Of a stretch of DNA of 64,000 bases, positions 33,601-44,402 are shown one piece after another. The stretch spans positions 62,001 to 126,000 of the forward strand of contig NC_018388.1 in assembly GCF_000208865.1 (NCBI RefSeq), written 5' to 3'. Origin of the DNA: Neospora caninum Liverpool. Its lineage: Eukaryota; Apicomplexa; Conoidasida; Eucoccidiorida; Sarcocystidae. Within the stretch, counting starts at the first letter, position 1, and each line of letters begins with the position of its first letter. The notes below the pieces were generated by a model. It was not told where the DNA came from and searched no databases. It saw only the letters and a list, made by a program, of their open reading frames with translations. The translations under genes and the position numbers were made by a program.

Positions 33601-35097
33601 AGAAGAGTCCAGCAGCAAGGTTAGAAGCAGGACCCTCCGGGAGTCTGCCTGCGAAGGCTGTGCATGCAAAGGCAAGCGCGCACCTGCCACGGCCGAGCGT
33701 CGAATGTTGATGCCGTCGGCGCCGACTCTTGGAGAAGAGAGCTGTGCGAGGCGAGCTGACAGGCAGGAAGAGCAGAATGGAGAAACGACCGGTGTGTCGT
33801 CTGTAGGCGACACTGTCGCGGAGACTCCGGAGACAGGGGATCGGAGAGCAGTGAGTAAAGCGGTCTCCTTTGAGAAGATCGGCGAGGCGGGTGGGGCGCC
33901 TCCGCGAGATTCGCCGTTCCCAGTCCCTTCGTGCGCGGGATCGTTCGAAGAGACGACAAAACGCGGGCCGGGCCGCCTTCGGCACTCGTGCACGACGAGT
34001 TTCTCTTCCTTGGGGGGCGCTTGCCGCAGCAGCAACGCCTACAACTGGTTCAAGCCGGGACAGTCGTCGAGTTTCGAAGGCTGGTCAGGCGCCGGGTCGT
34101 TCGACGACGCAGCCGTGAGCGCGCAAATCCGCGTCGCCTCGGCTTCGCCCAACTCGGCTGCGGAAGAAAACGAGTCCAGGCGGGCGGTCTTCTCGGCCGG
34201 GAGTCAGGGCGAAGAGCGCGGCGGGAGCGGAACGGAGGGGGATCGATCTGACTTGCCGCGCGAGGGAGCTGTGTGTACACCGGGATGCGCCGCAGCGGTC
34301 GAGGGGGGGACAGTTTCCGGAGTCGCGGCGTGCCAAAGATGCGTCGACAGCGGCTGTTTGTCCAGTGAAGACTTCTCGTCGTGCTTCACTGGGAGCGACA
34401 GCGAGGGCGGGGAAAACGGCAGGTCGCGTATCAAGTCGGAGTCCAGCGGCTCAACGCGCGGCGACGTGTACGTGAGTGAGAGCTTGAGTGACGACGGCTC
34501 GGACGCCTCCAGGTGGGATTCGTCCGAGAGTGGCTACGACAGCGACCAAGAGGAAGAAAGGAATCGGACGCGAAACGCCTGCAGCAGTGGGAGCGAGCGA
34601 GAAGTGGAGAAGGAGAAAGAGGAGAAACTGGGCACGAGCCATTCGGCGCCGGCGCTGCATGCAGCCGCGTACCAGTTGCGCTCCCTGCCTTCCGCGGCGT
34701 TCTTCGACTACCCACCAAGCATGATGGGGACGACTCCGGAGAAGCAACGCGAGAAAGAACGCCGGAGAAAACGAAAGGCGCAACGCGCAGGGAATACAGA
34801 GAGGAAGGAAGGCGAGGCAGAGAGCGGGCGAAAGGATCACAAGAGACAGGAAAGCGAAGGCGGGGGGAAACCCCGAGTGCACCGTGAGAAAAAGGACAGT
34901 GAGAAGGGCGAGGCGGACAAGAAAAAGGCAGAGACACACGAGAAAAAAGAAGAAAACGTCTTCGATGCAGTCCGAGGCACGCAACGCGGAACCGTCAGAA
35001 GGTAAGCCAGAAGAAAACAAAAGAACCCAAAACACCCTTCAACTTCCTCCGTCTTTCCTCTTGATGTGTATTTATTGCGTGCATCCAACGTGTATGC

Positions 35098-35144
<47 letters not shown>

Positions 35145-36334
35145 TGGATATATGTCGGCATAGAGGGTGCAAGATACAGTAGCACACGTGAGGTTTTGCA
35201 TGCATTCGACGCGTTTTCAGCGGCTCGGGTTGGGCGGGTGTCCCGCGCCGCCCTCCTTTCGAGTGAGAAGACCATGTGCGTGGACGCGCGTGCATGCCTC
35301 TCCTGTGTGGAAATCTTCGCAGACTCAACGGGACTGCTGCGGGTTCGGCTTATCGGCGGAGAAAGCAACAGCCGCACGGCGTGGGAAGCACGTGGCTCCT
35401 GTACGACACTGATGGGCGCTCCATCCCCCTGGATTGGGCAGAGCCGCGGTTCGACAGGTAGGAGAGGGTTCTCGACTCTCGTCAAATTTTAAACTTCCAG
35501 TGGTCTTGGCACACCCGGTCACGCCTCCTTCTGTGTCAGCCCTCGGGCGTTCTTCGTGTATAAGCCGGTGGACAGCCGTACCCGAGAGCGTTTCGCTGCG
35601 TTTCGCTGCAGGCTGGGTGTGTCCAGTCGGCACACGCACGTATCCCGTCCGGACCTGAGAGCCTGTCTTTCTCCCGGGCTTTCTGGTTGGCTTCATCGAC
35701 AAAGACAGATATTGATAGATTTGGGTCCGCGTTGATATAGGTACCCGTTGATAGATGTTGAGAGATGGATGTTGATAGATGGGTCGCTCTAGGTCGCTAG
35801 CTGCGGTAGATAGATGTGTACGTGTGTATTTTTGTCCAAGGGTTATTTCGTGTGTCTGTCTTACCGTTTGTGTGTATCTCTGCGTCTGGTCGGGAGGTGT
35901 CTAGAGAGAGAGGAAAGCGACGCGCAGCGTTGTGTGTCTCTCGCTCTGCTGTTTTCGAGACGGGGTTTGGAGATTCGCGTGTCTGTGCCTTCAGGCTGTT
36001 TTTCGACTGTTTCGAGGAGCTACTGCGCAAGTACATTGTCCAGCAACACCCAGAGTGGGCGTCGTACCCGTACAAAGGAGCGCGTCTGGAGGCGCAGCTG
36101 AAGAAGGAGCGAGAGGCGGGAGAGAAGCTGAACCGGCCCAGTGAGAACCTCGCCTCGGGCTACAGCTTTTCGAAGAAAAGCCCTAGCCAGTCGCCGTCGC
36201 CTGAGAACTCGCCGACTGCGGAGTGTTGCTGCGATCACGGCTACCACCACTGCGAATTGCATTTGCAAACTGCGAGAAGTGCAGCGAATCCTGGGGCGAG
36301 ACAGGAGACGGGAGACAAGCGAGGCGACACTTGA
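26502..36334 (+). CDS. PI3/4-kinase-fold protein of the PI4K type-gamma (ubiquitin-like domain kinase) group
   Basis: Exons: 26502-26756, 27246-27431, 27862-27975, 28338-28398, 28891-29042, 29386-29523, 29985-30164, 30710-30800, 31117-31219, 31693-31789, 32162-32250, 32726-32861, 33278-35001, 35323-35457, 35995-36334; 1266 aa, all phases agree. Residues ~45-135 form a ubiquitin-like domain. The kinase follows (~148-535): GGTYILF and GIFKPEDE with ATP-site K183, catalytic DRNDGN (D332, N337), and the DFG-equivalent IDHG (D434). The end of the kinase reads FSEHDLALVYSFNAERD, then LRTLRLSTRFLQQ. This order (UBL, then kinase with GVFKP/DRNxGN/DHG) is that of plant PI4K-gamma proteins, several of which act as Ser/Thr protein kinases rather than lipid kinases; activity here is unknown. 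Residues ~536-1108 are a Ser/Gly/acidic then Lys/Glu-rich linker, followed by a conserved-looking end (LLYDTDGRSIPLDW, FFDCFEELLRKYI). ATG at 26502 is the first in-frame Met; an upstream coding exon cannot be excluded. Confidence 0.88.
26809..26919. repeat. Imperfect 44-bp direct repeat flanking a (TA)n tract, intron 1 of the kinase gene
   Basis: 26809-26852 and 26876-26919 match at 40 of 44 bases; all four differences are transitions. The spacer is a (TA)n run at 26853-26872, and a second longer TA run follows copy two (26924-26951), so the duplicated unit is about 67 bp and includes the microsatellite. Confidence 0.9.
27509..27624. repeat. (CATA)n tetranucleotide array, intron 2 of the kinase gene
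   Basis: About 28 CATA units with a few CATATA variants. It lies between kinase exons 2 and 3 and is complementary in orientation to the arrays at 28502-28620 and 30327-30376. A (TA)13 run follows at 27675-27701. Confidence 0.95.
28502..28620. repeat. (GTAT)n tetranucleotide array, intron 4 of the kinase gene
   Basis: About 119 bases of TATG units with TATATG and TGTG interruptions, between kinase exons 4 and 5. On the sense strand it is the reverse complement of the intron 2 array. A short TA run lies at about 28738-28755. Confidence 0.95.
29890..29911. repeat. (AT)11 microsatellite in intron 6 of the kinase gene
   Basis: Pure AT run about 75 bases before the acceptor of exon 7, the exon that carries DRNDGN. 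Confidence 0.9.
30309..30376. repeat. (TA)n plus (TATG)n composite array, intron 7 of the kinase gene
   Basis: A TA run turns into about 12 TATG units. It has the same sense orientation as the intron 4 array. Confidence 0.95.
30883..31063 (+). repeat. Pyrimidine minisatellite (about five ~36-bp units) in intron 8 of the kinase gene
   Basis: Units read roughly CTCTGTGTCTCCTCCCAG then TCTCTGTCTCT. Four of the five contain a polypyrimidine tract ending in CAG, i.e. a consensus 3' splice acceptor; the fifth has CAC instead. The true acceptor used in the model is TTCTCGCAG at 31116, just after the array, because only that keeps the frame into FRLIPIDHG. Confidence 0.9.
32870..33240 (+). repeat. 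CT-rich (pyrimidine) tract filling intron 12 of the kinase gene
   Basis: Nearly 370 bases of C and T with very few purines, made of CTCTCATTCTCTCTTCTTCC-like units. It fills most of intron 12 (32862-33277). Long open frames across it on both strands are repeat artefacts. Confidence 0.95.
35101..35141. repeat. (TA)20 microsatellite in intron 13 of the kinase gene
   Basis: Uninterrupted TA run about 100 bases after the end of the 1724-base exon 13. Confidence 0.95.
35707..35815. repeat. GATAGATG / TTGATAGA minisatellite in intron 14 of the kinase gene
   Basis: Degenerate tandem units of TTGATAGATG spread over about 110 bases between exons 14 and 15. Confidence 0.8.
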
Positions 36335-39300
36335 GGGGACAGGAGAGGAGACACTTGAGGCGATAAGAGAGAAGGGCCAGCGAGGCGGCCGAGCAGGTTA
36401 ACCCGGCGGGTGGAGATTTTGAGAGCGCAAAGGCGAAAGAAAGTGAAGAGGAGAGCGAAAAGGCGGAAGGAAGTCGGGGGCAAAGAGAAGTTTGGAGGCA
36501 GTGGTGCAGAGCCGTGTACGAAACGAGATACTCGGCGCGAGGACGCCGGGTGTTTTTCTGCGTTTGCAGAAGGCGAGGGAGCGCGAATTGACGAAGGGGG
36601 AGACAGGGCGGAAAGAGGCGCACGATCCAGAGAGAGAAAGGAAGAGAAGAAGGTTCCTGTGGGATTGTCTTTTGAGGGGAAGTGGAGAAACGAGGGAATG
36701 GAGAGAGGAGGGAACTTCCCTTTTTTGTCCGAAGGAAGGCGGGGCCGCTGGAGCAAGGCTGGTGGACTGTCCATCGTTTCTTCAGACTTTCGCGGCGCAT
36801 GCACGGAGATGGAATGCAGTGGGCATACAGCAAAGATTTCATCGCGGGAGGGAACCGTGTATATTATTATGTGAAGAAGTGGGGGGAGACAGATGAGCAG
36901 TGCGATGAGCAGGCACGTGGAGGAAAGGAACGAAGCGAAAAGCGTAAGAGAGCGGAGAAAAGAGACTGTGTTCAGAGAAACAAGAGAGGAGAGACGGACG
37001 AGAGACACAGGCTCAAAAAGAAAGGCATGAACAATGCGAGGAAGAGAAGAGAGACACCGGTAAAGGCAGACACGCCTCTTTTTCGCTCTCCCGCCACAAA
37101 CCGACGTACAGATATATATTGTTATTTTTTTAGACTCACGATGTCTTTTTTTCGGTTTTTCCCGAGTCGGTGCATGGATTCGTAGGTTTGTATTTATTTA
37201 GGATTTATTCCGGTGGAGTGTCGAGCCGAGAAATCTTAGGTGGAAAGAACGGCGCTGGGCAAGGTGGACCACAACGAGGAAGGGCCGTTTTGGTGTCGGT
37301 TTGTCGCTTTCGTCTCGCGTGTCTCAGATGCGCCGTGTGCCTGTCAAAAGTGCTTCCTGTGACAGAGAGAGAACACGAGTCTCTCGCCGTCGCACTCGCC
37401 CACTTCTGTTTTTCTCTGGGAAATTCTCAATGAGTATATGTCTGACAAATCTCGCATGGGTATGGAAAGGCGTGGAGATGTGGCAATTTTGTTCGTCTGT
37501 ATTGGCGGGCGTTCTTCAGAATCCAGGTTTTGTGAAATGACGCAAAGCGTGACCTCCCCAGCTGCATGCGTGCATGCAGTTTTACCCATCTCCACACGCC
37601 CCGATATATATATATATATATATGACTCTCTGTGTAAAAGTCTGTGTGTGTATGCCTGTGTGTGTCGATATTTTTGAGAAGAGGAATACGGAAAAGAGGT
37701 GAAGAATCGGTACGTAGGGGGAGAAACGGGGATGCAGTGAGAGACAGAAGAGCGCAGAGAGAGGCGGTCTGTTTTTCGTCGCTCCTTTCTAAAGCACCCT
37801 TTGGTTTTTCTTCTTTCCGAGTCATATCCAGGGTTATCTCCTTGACTGGAGTTCTCTGCGTTTCTCGTCTTCAGGTGGAAAAGAGTGTCAGAGCTCCAGT
37901 TGTGTGTGTCGCAGTCTCTTCTGGATTAAGATGTGACGGGTGAGGCGTGTCTCGTCGCAGGGTCGAACGCGGAGGAGCCGTTTGTTGGAATGTCGAGGTA
38001 TGGAAAAGTGATTGGGGGCACTAGAGTGCATGCACCTTTTAGGTCCGGTAAGCGTGGAGATGGTTTTGCGCAAGGAAGCGTCTGTCGTTTCAGCGTCGTG
38101 TGCGGCGGAAAGCGACAGTTTTCGGCGAATCTTGGTGGCACGCGAGTCTTTCCGTGGTGTAGAGAACGCGTTGCAGCGGCGACACTCTCTATTTTGAGGT
38201 AAACATAGTTACACACTTATGTGTGCATTTTGTATGTGTTTATATTCTGTTTGTACAATTTTGTATAGATGTGGCGCGGTGAGAAGTGTGCACGCGGGTG
38301 CATGTTTTGGGCTTTCGTTTTCGAGAGTCAAATCAGAACCCCGGCACGAGGGGTCTGAGACTCGCTATGCCGTCTGGGAAATGGGAAGTTCTTCACAACT
38401 CGGAAGTTGAAGCAAAGCGTAAAAACGGTTGAAAGAACTCAGCCAACACTCATCCTAACACCCATATATATATGTATATATATATGGTACACATTTGTTC
38501 AGATAAAAAACGTAGACATGCACTTGCGTATATAAGTATGTATATATATATATATATATGCATATGGCTTATCGGCGTCAAGAAGGCCTTTCGAGGACAC
38601 GGGGAAGTAGTAGTCTGGGGGCAGAACGAGTTCTTTCTTTGCTTTTGCTTTCTCGTCGTCTCACTTGGAGATTGGCCGTTCTCTGTCGCGAGGCCTTGCA
38701 ACGCTCGTTCTCTCGGTTTGCACCGTGTGCTGGTCGAGGCCCGCGGTTGCATGCGCCTCCGTCTGTCCCGTTTCGGGGTCTGGTGGAGAAGTCGCCTCCG
38801 TCAGAAAAAACATATGCTCTGTTTCCCTCCGAGGAACTGGCCTGATTTGTCGGCTGAGTGCCGTCTGCATCTCCATATCCCGATACACCGGGAGAAACAG
38901 AGATTTCCCATTTGGGGTGATACACTAGGAACGGCTTTTTCCTCTGGTCTCAAGAGGGTTCTCCTGCCCTCAGCTAGTGAGGGAGATGTCGAGAACAGAC
39001 AAACCTCGAGTGTGTTGGCCTCTCCCGCATTTAATTCAAAGACTGAGAGTTAGAAAAGGTTGCATGATCACCGACGACGGCTCCTCTGGCGATCCAACCT
39101 GCGTCTCGCTTCTTGGACCTGTCCCAGAGCTCCGGAAGACAGCTGAGCGTATTAAGGGTGGTACCTTGCTCGGACTTTGTCTCTAGAAGGTTTGTCAGTT
39201 CGCAATGGAAATTCTGCTCGCACTCAAACTTGGAGCGTAAACGGGAAGCTCCGATTGAAAAATTGCTAGACCCGGGACACAGGAACCAAAACGGAGTTTC

Positions 39301-40664
39301 CAACCGTGATGCCTCTTACCAGCCTCGAGTATCGCTTAAACACCATTCTCGTTACGATTTAATAAAATAGAATGACTTACAGGAGAATAGGTACAGAGGT
39401 ACCTACGTCCCAAATGTGTAATCTGCATCCATGTGCAGATTCGAGCAGCTATCTTTTCGTCTCGATGTTATGTGCAATCCTGAAAAAACGCCGTTTTCGC
39501 TCGGAAACCGGTTGGTACGGGGTTGTTACTTTAGGCTGTGTATGTGTGCTGACAGTCGGTCGAATTCTCGCGTGTGTCTCCCACGCGGTTGAAACCCGAA
39601 TGGAGTTTCGAACAGAACTTTCCGTAGGCATTTTGGTGCCGATCCTTTACGTTCACAGCGCACCATGTAGTTTGTGTCGCTTCTGCGCTCTCTCTTGGGT
39701 CATCCCTCTTCTTTTTGATTTCTTTTTGATTTATGAGGTCGGTGACTCCACGCGTCGTCTCTGTGGGCTTTGGAGCGTTGTGAATCCCCAACTGTATGGG
39801 ACCGTCTCCTCTCTGCACTCCTCCTCGCGATTTTCTCGCCTTCTGGGAACGCTATGGAGAGATCAGTGTTTCCGCCCCTTTGCTTTTGGCCCTACAAAAA
39901 CGAAGACCGTCCACCTCTTTCTACACAGTGTCTGGAACTCCCCAGCGCAGAAACCGCCGTGCTCTGCATACTGTCTCCCGCGGGTCTGCAACCTCGATCT
40001 GACGCCTTGTGTTTCAAGCATTTCAAATGGAGACAGCTCCCAGCCGCTCTGAAACAGTGGAACTTACCCGAGCCTTCTCCCAGAGTCTGTTCTGAACGGC
40101 GTTCTACAGCCGATGTTCGCAAAGCAATCCTTGGAAAACGCGAACGTCGATCTTTCCTCCGTTTCCTTCCTGGAGTTCTTGCTTCGTCCCGCGCGACTCT
40201 TTTCGGCACACATCTGCGTCTTATCCGGCTGTCGACCTGCAGCCAATTGCACGCCGAGACCGGGAAGTGCTGGTCCTGTTTTCCGCGTCCTTTGTGTTTG
40301 CAGAGAAATGCGAAGAACACCAAATTGTTCAAATTGTTTCTCCCTCTTCGCTTCCTGGAAAAAGAAAGAGACTGCGCACTCGCGCGTCGCCCACACAAAC
40401 ACCAAAAACGCGTTCTGTTCCGAGTCTCCCGCCGTCGTCGTGGTGCCCGAGAGCGCTCGCAGAGGAAAGCGGAGGAGACAGGACGCGGGGGACTAGGGAC
40501 AGTCCTAGTTTTTTTTTTGCGCAACGCAAATCCGTGGCGAACCACGCAGGCCCCAGAGTGTCGTCTTTATGACTGGCGTTCTCTGGCCGCTCTTCTGTCT
40601 CGTCGGGCCGCACTTGTGCAAAACAGCTCCAAAACTCGGTTCCAAGCAAAACCCAATTTCCACA
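36335..40664. other. Intergenic region / leader upstream of the ANL enzyme
   Basis: It starts with about 700 bases (36340-37040) with strong purine skew on the plus strand, probably the kinase 3' UTR and flank. Short (TA)n runs lie at about 37603-37622, 38464-38484 and 38541-38560. An ATG-started frame of 226 codons at 39372-40052 has no recognisable domain. An in-frame ATG at 40569 is an alternative start for the ANL gene. No other gene is supported. Confidence 0.5.
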
Positions 40665-43600
40665 ATGAACGCCCAAGCGGTCTCGAATTCGACAGATGAG
40701 CCTTTCCTGCGATACTGGGAAAAAAAGCAGGTGCGGTGGAAGAGTCTCGCCATCAGGCCCTCTTTCTGTCCTTCCTCAAAATGCCGTGGTGACAGAAGGA
40801 GCAAGACTTGCGTCGAATCGAAAGGCGTCTACGTGTTCAACTGTCCACAAACATCGACACACCTGTACAAAAACAAATGTGTATATAGCCTCATATGCAC
40901 ATATGCATGTGTAAATTGACATGGATACATACCATATACGTGGCATATCTCGAGAGAGGAGGGTCAAAGTGCATAGAGATGCGTCCGAGCCGTTCCGGTT
41001 TCTTTTGCACAACAGATGGCGTCCTTGGTGTGATTTTTAGGATGGCCTGGTCCCCTCAGCTTGGTTTTCTCGCGCGTATTTGCGGGCGCGCGCGGCGCTC
41101 GCGAGAAAGCGCCTCGAGGAGGCTTTCGTGGGCGGTGCCGAGAAAAAGGAAACAGAAGATCTGCTCTCCGTTTCAGAAGACCGCGGGGAGGAACAGAAAC
41201 GGGAGCATGCAGGAGAGGCGACGCGGGGGACAAAGAAGGCCGCAGACGACGGCGGGAGAAACGGAAACGAGGGAAAAGGGCTGTCGAAGCCCTTGCGAGG
41301 TGAGAAGCATGCACAGAGAAACCGCATACGATCTTGGGGAAAAAAGACAACACTGTCCTGAGGCCGAGAAGGGGGCGAGAGAGTGTTTTGGTTCCGTTTT
41401 CCCAGTGCAGAAAGGTGGGGAAAACGCGATGGACTCCGGCTTTGCTGAGTGAAAACATCGTGCTGCCTCCAACCGATCGCACGAATCAACTCTGAACTGT
41501 AGGCATACACCCGAAAGGGCTACTCTCAGTCTCCCGATGCATGCATCTTAAATATATGGAGACAAAGAGAGGTGCGTAAAAGTTTCTGTCTGTGTCTGCT
41601 CATGGAACTCTCTCCAGAGGCAAGTTCAGAGTGTCGACATACGCGATCTTCATAAACGCATTCATGTATAGGTTTTTTCTTCTCCCTGTCGCTCCCTCTT
41701 TTCCCCTTTTTCTTCCCCTCAGTGTGTACCTGGCTATCCACACAAACATATATATGCATATATAAATATATAGATGTGCGTTGACCCAGTCGCAGGGAAA
41801 TCTGTGTCTCCCGCGATGTGTTAAGAGTGCGTATCTTTTGGTTTCAACGAGGCACAGGGAGCGCGCCTTCTCGACGGGGCCTTGAGGCATGTTCCCCAAG
41901 CGCGTTTTTCTTCTCTGTTTGTCTGGGAAGGCGTATGCATTGCACACTACATGACAAAGAACAGGATCGAGGAAGTGATTCTTCGCCTCGCTGCGAGAGC
42001 CTCCGGATACGTCCCCGTGACCATAAACTGGGACGCCGACGGGTAAGACAAAAACACGGAAGGGAAAAATGCACGCTAACGTCTTCTCTATCTATTTGCC
42101 TACATGCATATATCGATATAGATAGATATAGATAGGTAGACATGTATAGATATTAGATATATCTGTATATAAGCATCTATGAACCCTCTCTGAGTTCCGC
42201 TATGTATGCATTTATCGATACACCTATAAATGCAACTGTACATTTGTCAATGTAGATTTATAATAAAGGAGACAGAATGTATGGAATGTTATCCACAAAG
42301 AGATGCACACGTATATCAATACTACACTGACAGATACACAAATGTATGTGCACATGGGATCAAAATCGATCTTTCGGACACGAAACAGCCTGTGTTCACA
42401 GACGGTTCTACTGTCTGGGTATGCATATAAGGAAGTCTGTTTCTGCCATCAAATATGCAAGCATATCGATGTACATCAATTCAGAAAAACATGCTCAGTA
42501 ACTCATGTATATTCACAGAGAGATTTGGTATGCATGCAGATGGAATGATACATATAGAGAGGTTCAGATAACCGAGAGCAAGATGATTGGATGTCAGCGT
42601 CTGAACCTGGATCAGATCTGGGTTTGCTTGTTTCTTTCCTAGAATCGACCGCGTGCTCTACAAAATCCACTCTACTCAGTGCAAGGCCGTGATTGTCGAT
42701 GAAGACGTTCCGGCCTCTTGCCGCACTCGCCTGGCCGAAGCAGCTGAAGGACATTTCCACGTGAGAGTACAACTCGATTTGCAGTGCTAGCAGTTCTTTT
42801 TCAATGGTTAAAGACAGCGACAGGAAAAGAGAAAGTGTCGACGACTCTCACTGGGAATGCGTTGCATCATTCGCAGAGGAACTCAACCATAAACAAATAT
42901 AAAACAAATATATAGGTGTAGCTCCGACATTACAGAGACAACGAGGGATACGCGTTTTCGGCTTTCCATATGTATACAGCATTCTGTACCTCCACAGAGA
43001 TATATCCGTGCTTTTGCAGTTTATATATAAATAGATAGATACTATGATATCTAGAGATTAAGATGCGCATGTGTTGTTGTGCTTAGTACATAATACATAA
43101 TATATATACATATATATATGCATCACTGTGTTCGACCGCACATTGCAGGTGCTGTCTGCGGCGACGTTGTGTTCCCCGAGCGGTGACAATCTTTCAGAGG
43201 TCTTGTAGGTCGCGCAAAAACGAGAAGAAAGTGCTCCGTGCGAGAGCAGACGTCTTTTCTGATTGTTAATTCCGATTCACTAAAAGCTTCAGTCTCTCTC
43301 ACCTGTTTAGGTATCTCGGATTGTGTGCACACCTGTGTAAAGAAATGCGTACAGCGATACTTGTGGGCGGTTTGCGTTCTCTGCCAGCTTTCCTGATCGG
43401 AGGAAGTTCCTGCACATAAATCTGTGAATATCCGCAGAGGCCCAAAGATGACCACAAAGAAGCATGCCTATTCATACGCGTACGAAAATATCAGGCATAC
43501 GAAGTGAAACGGCTATATTTACATACATATATGTACATACGCATATGCAGAGTCAAACGGCTGAACATGTACAGCACACATACAAAAATGTGTGCATATA

Positions 43601-44366
43601 AATATACGCATATATATATATATACGACTGTGGACGGAGCTGAAAGGCTAGACATACACATATGCATGTGGATATCCGAGAGATGACACTGTTAGAGAGG
43701 CGAGACGTCAGCCTGTATATCCGCATGCATTTATGACTGCTTGCGTATGCATATATATATATATATATATATTGAGAGAGAGATGCATGCATGACTGCCA
43801 GTCTGTATCGACAGGCCTCTGCTGTCGGCAGACGCTTTCTTTTCGTTCAAGCGCAGAGAGCGTCGGATTGTAGCGCCCATTTTTGCGACGACCGCGTCTG
43901 CTCGGGAGCTGTGGCTGTTTTTTGTTTCTCAGAGAGAAGCCGATCTGTCGCGAGATTCAGGAGAGCATGCAGGACTGCTGTCTTGAAAATTTGTGTTCTT
44001 CGACCGGCTGTCGCTTGCGGATTCGCACTGAAGAGGGGTCAGAACGGTCACCCGCAGAAGCCGACGGAGAATCCAAAGACGCGGTCTGCCTGGTACGTTT
44101 ACTCCTGCCGAGAAACGGGAGACACACGTATTCAGAAGCGCAGAAACTCTCAGAATGATATCGAATGGTTTGAGTAAGATCGAGAGGAGTCGAGGAACGG
44201 GCAATCAGTGATTCCAGAGGTAGATAGGTCGCGCACATGTCGATATGCACCCGTTTCTATCACATACATGCACGTATCTATATACAGAGTATATATATAT
44301 ATATATATATATGATCTGTAGTCCACGACCTATATATAAATCTTCAAATCCACGTGCCTATTTTTA

Positions 44367-44402
<36 letters not shown>

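Noticed and set aside
33274..34035. 253-codon minus-strand frame
   Set aside because: It is antisense to the long linker exon of the kinase, whose frame is fixed by phase on both sides.
39770..40699. 309-codon plus-strand frame just before the ANL gene
   Set aside because: Wrong phase for the ANL exons, begins at a non-ATG codon and has no motif; at most it is leader sequence.
43803..44092. Longer version of ANL exon 6 starting at the GACAG acceptor (43817)
   Set aside because: Its open frame ends in phase 2 and would create a stop with the next acceptor; the acceptor at 43932 plus the 56-nt exon 5 gives consistent phases and leads into the A3 loop.
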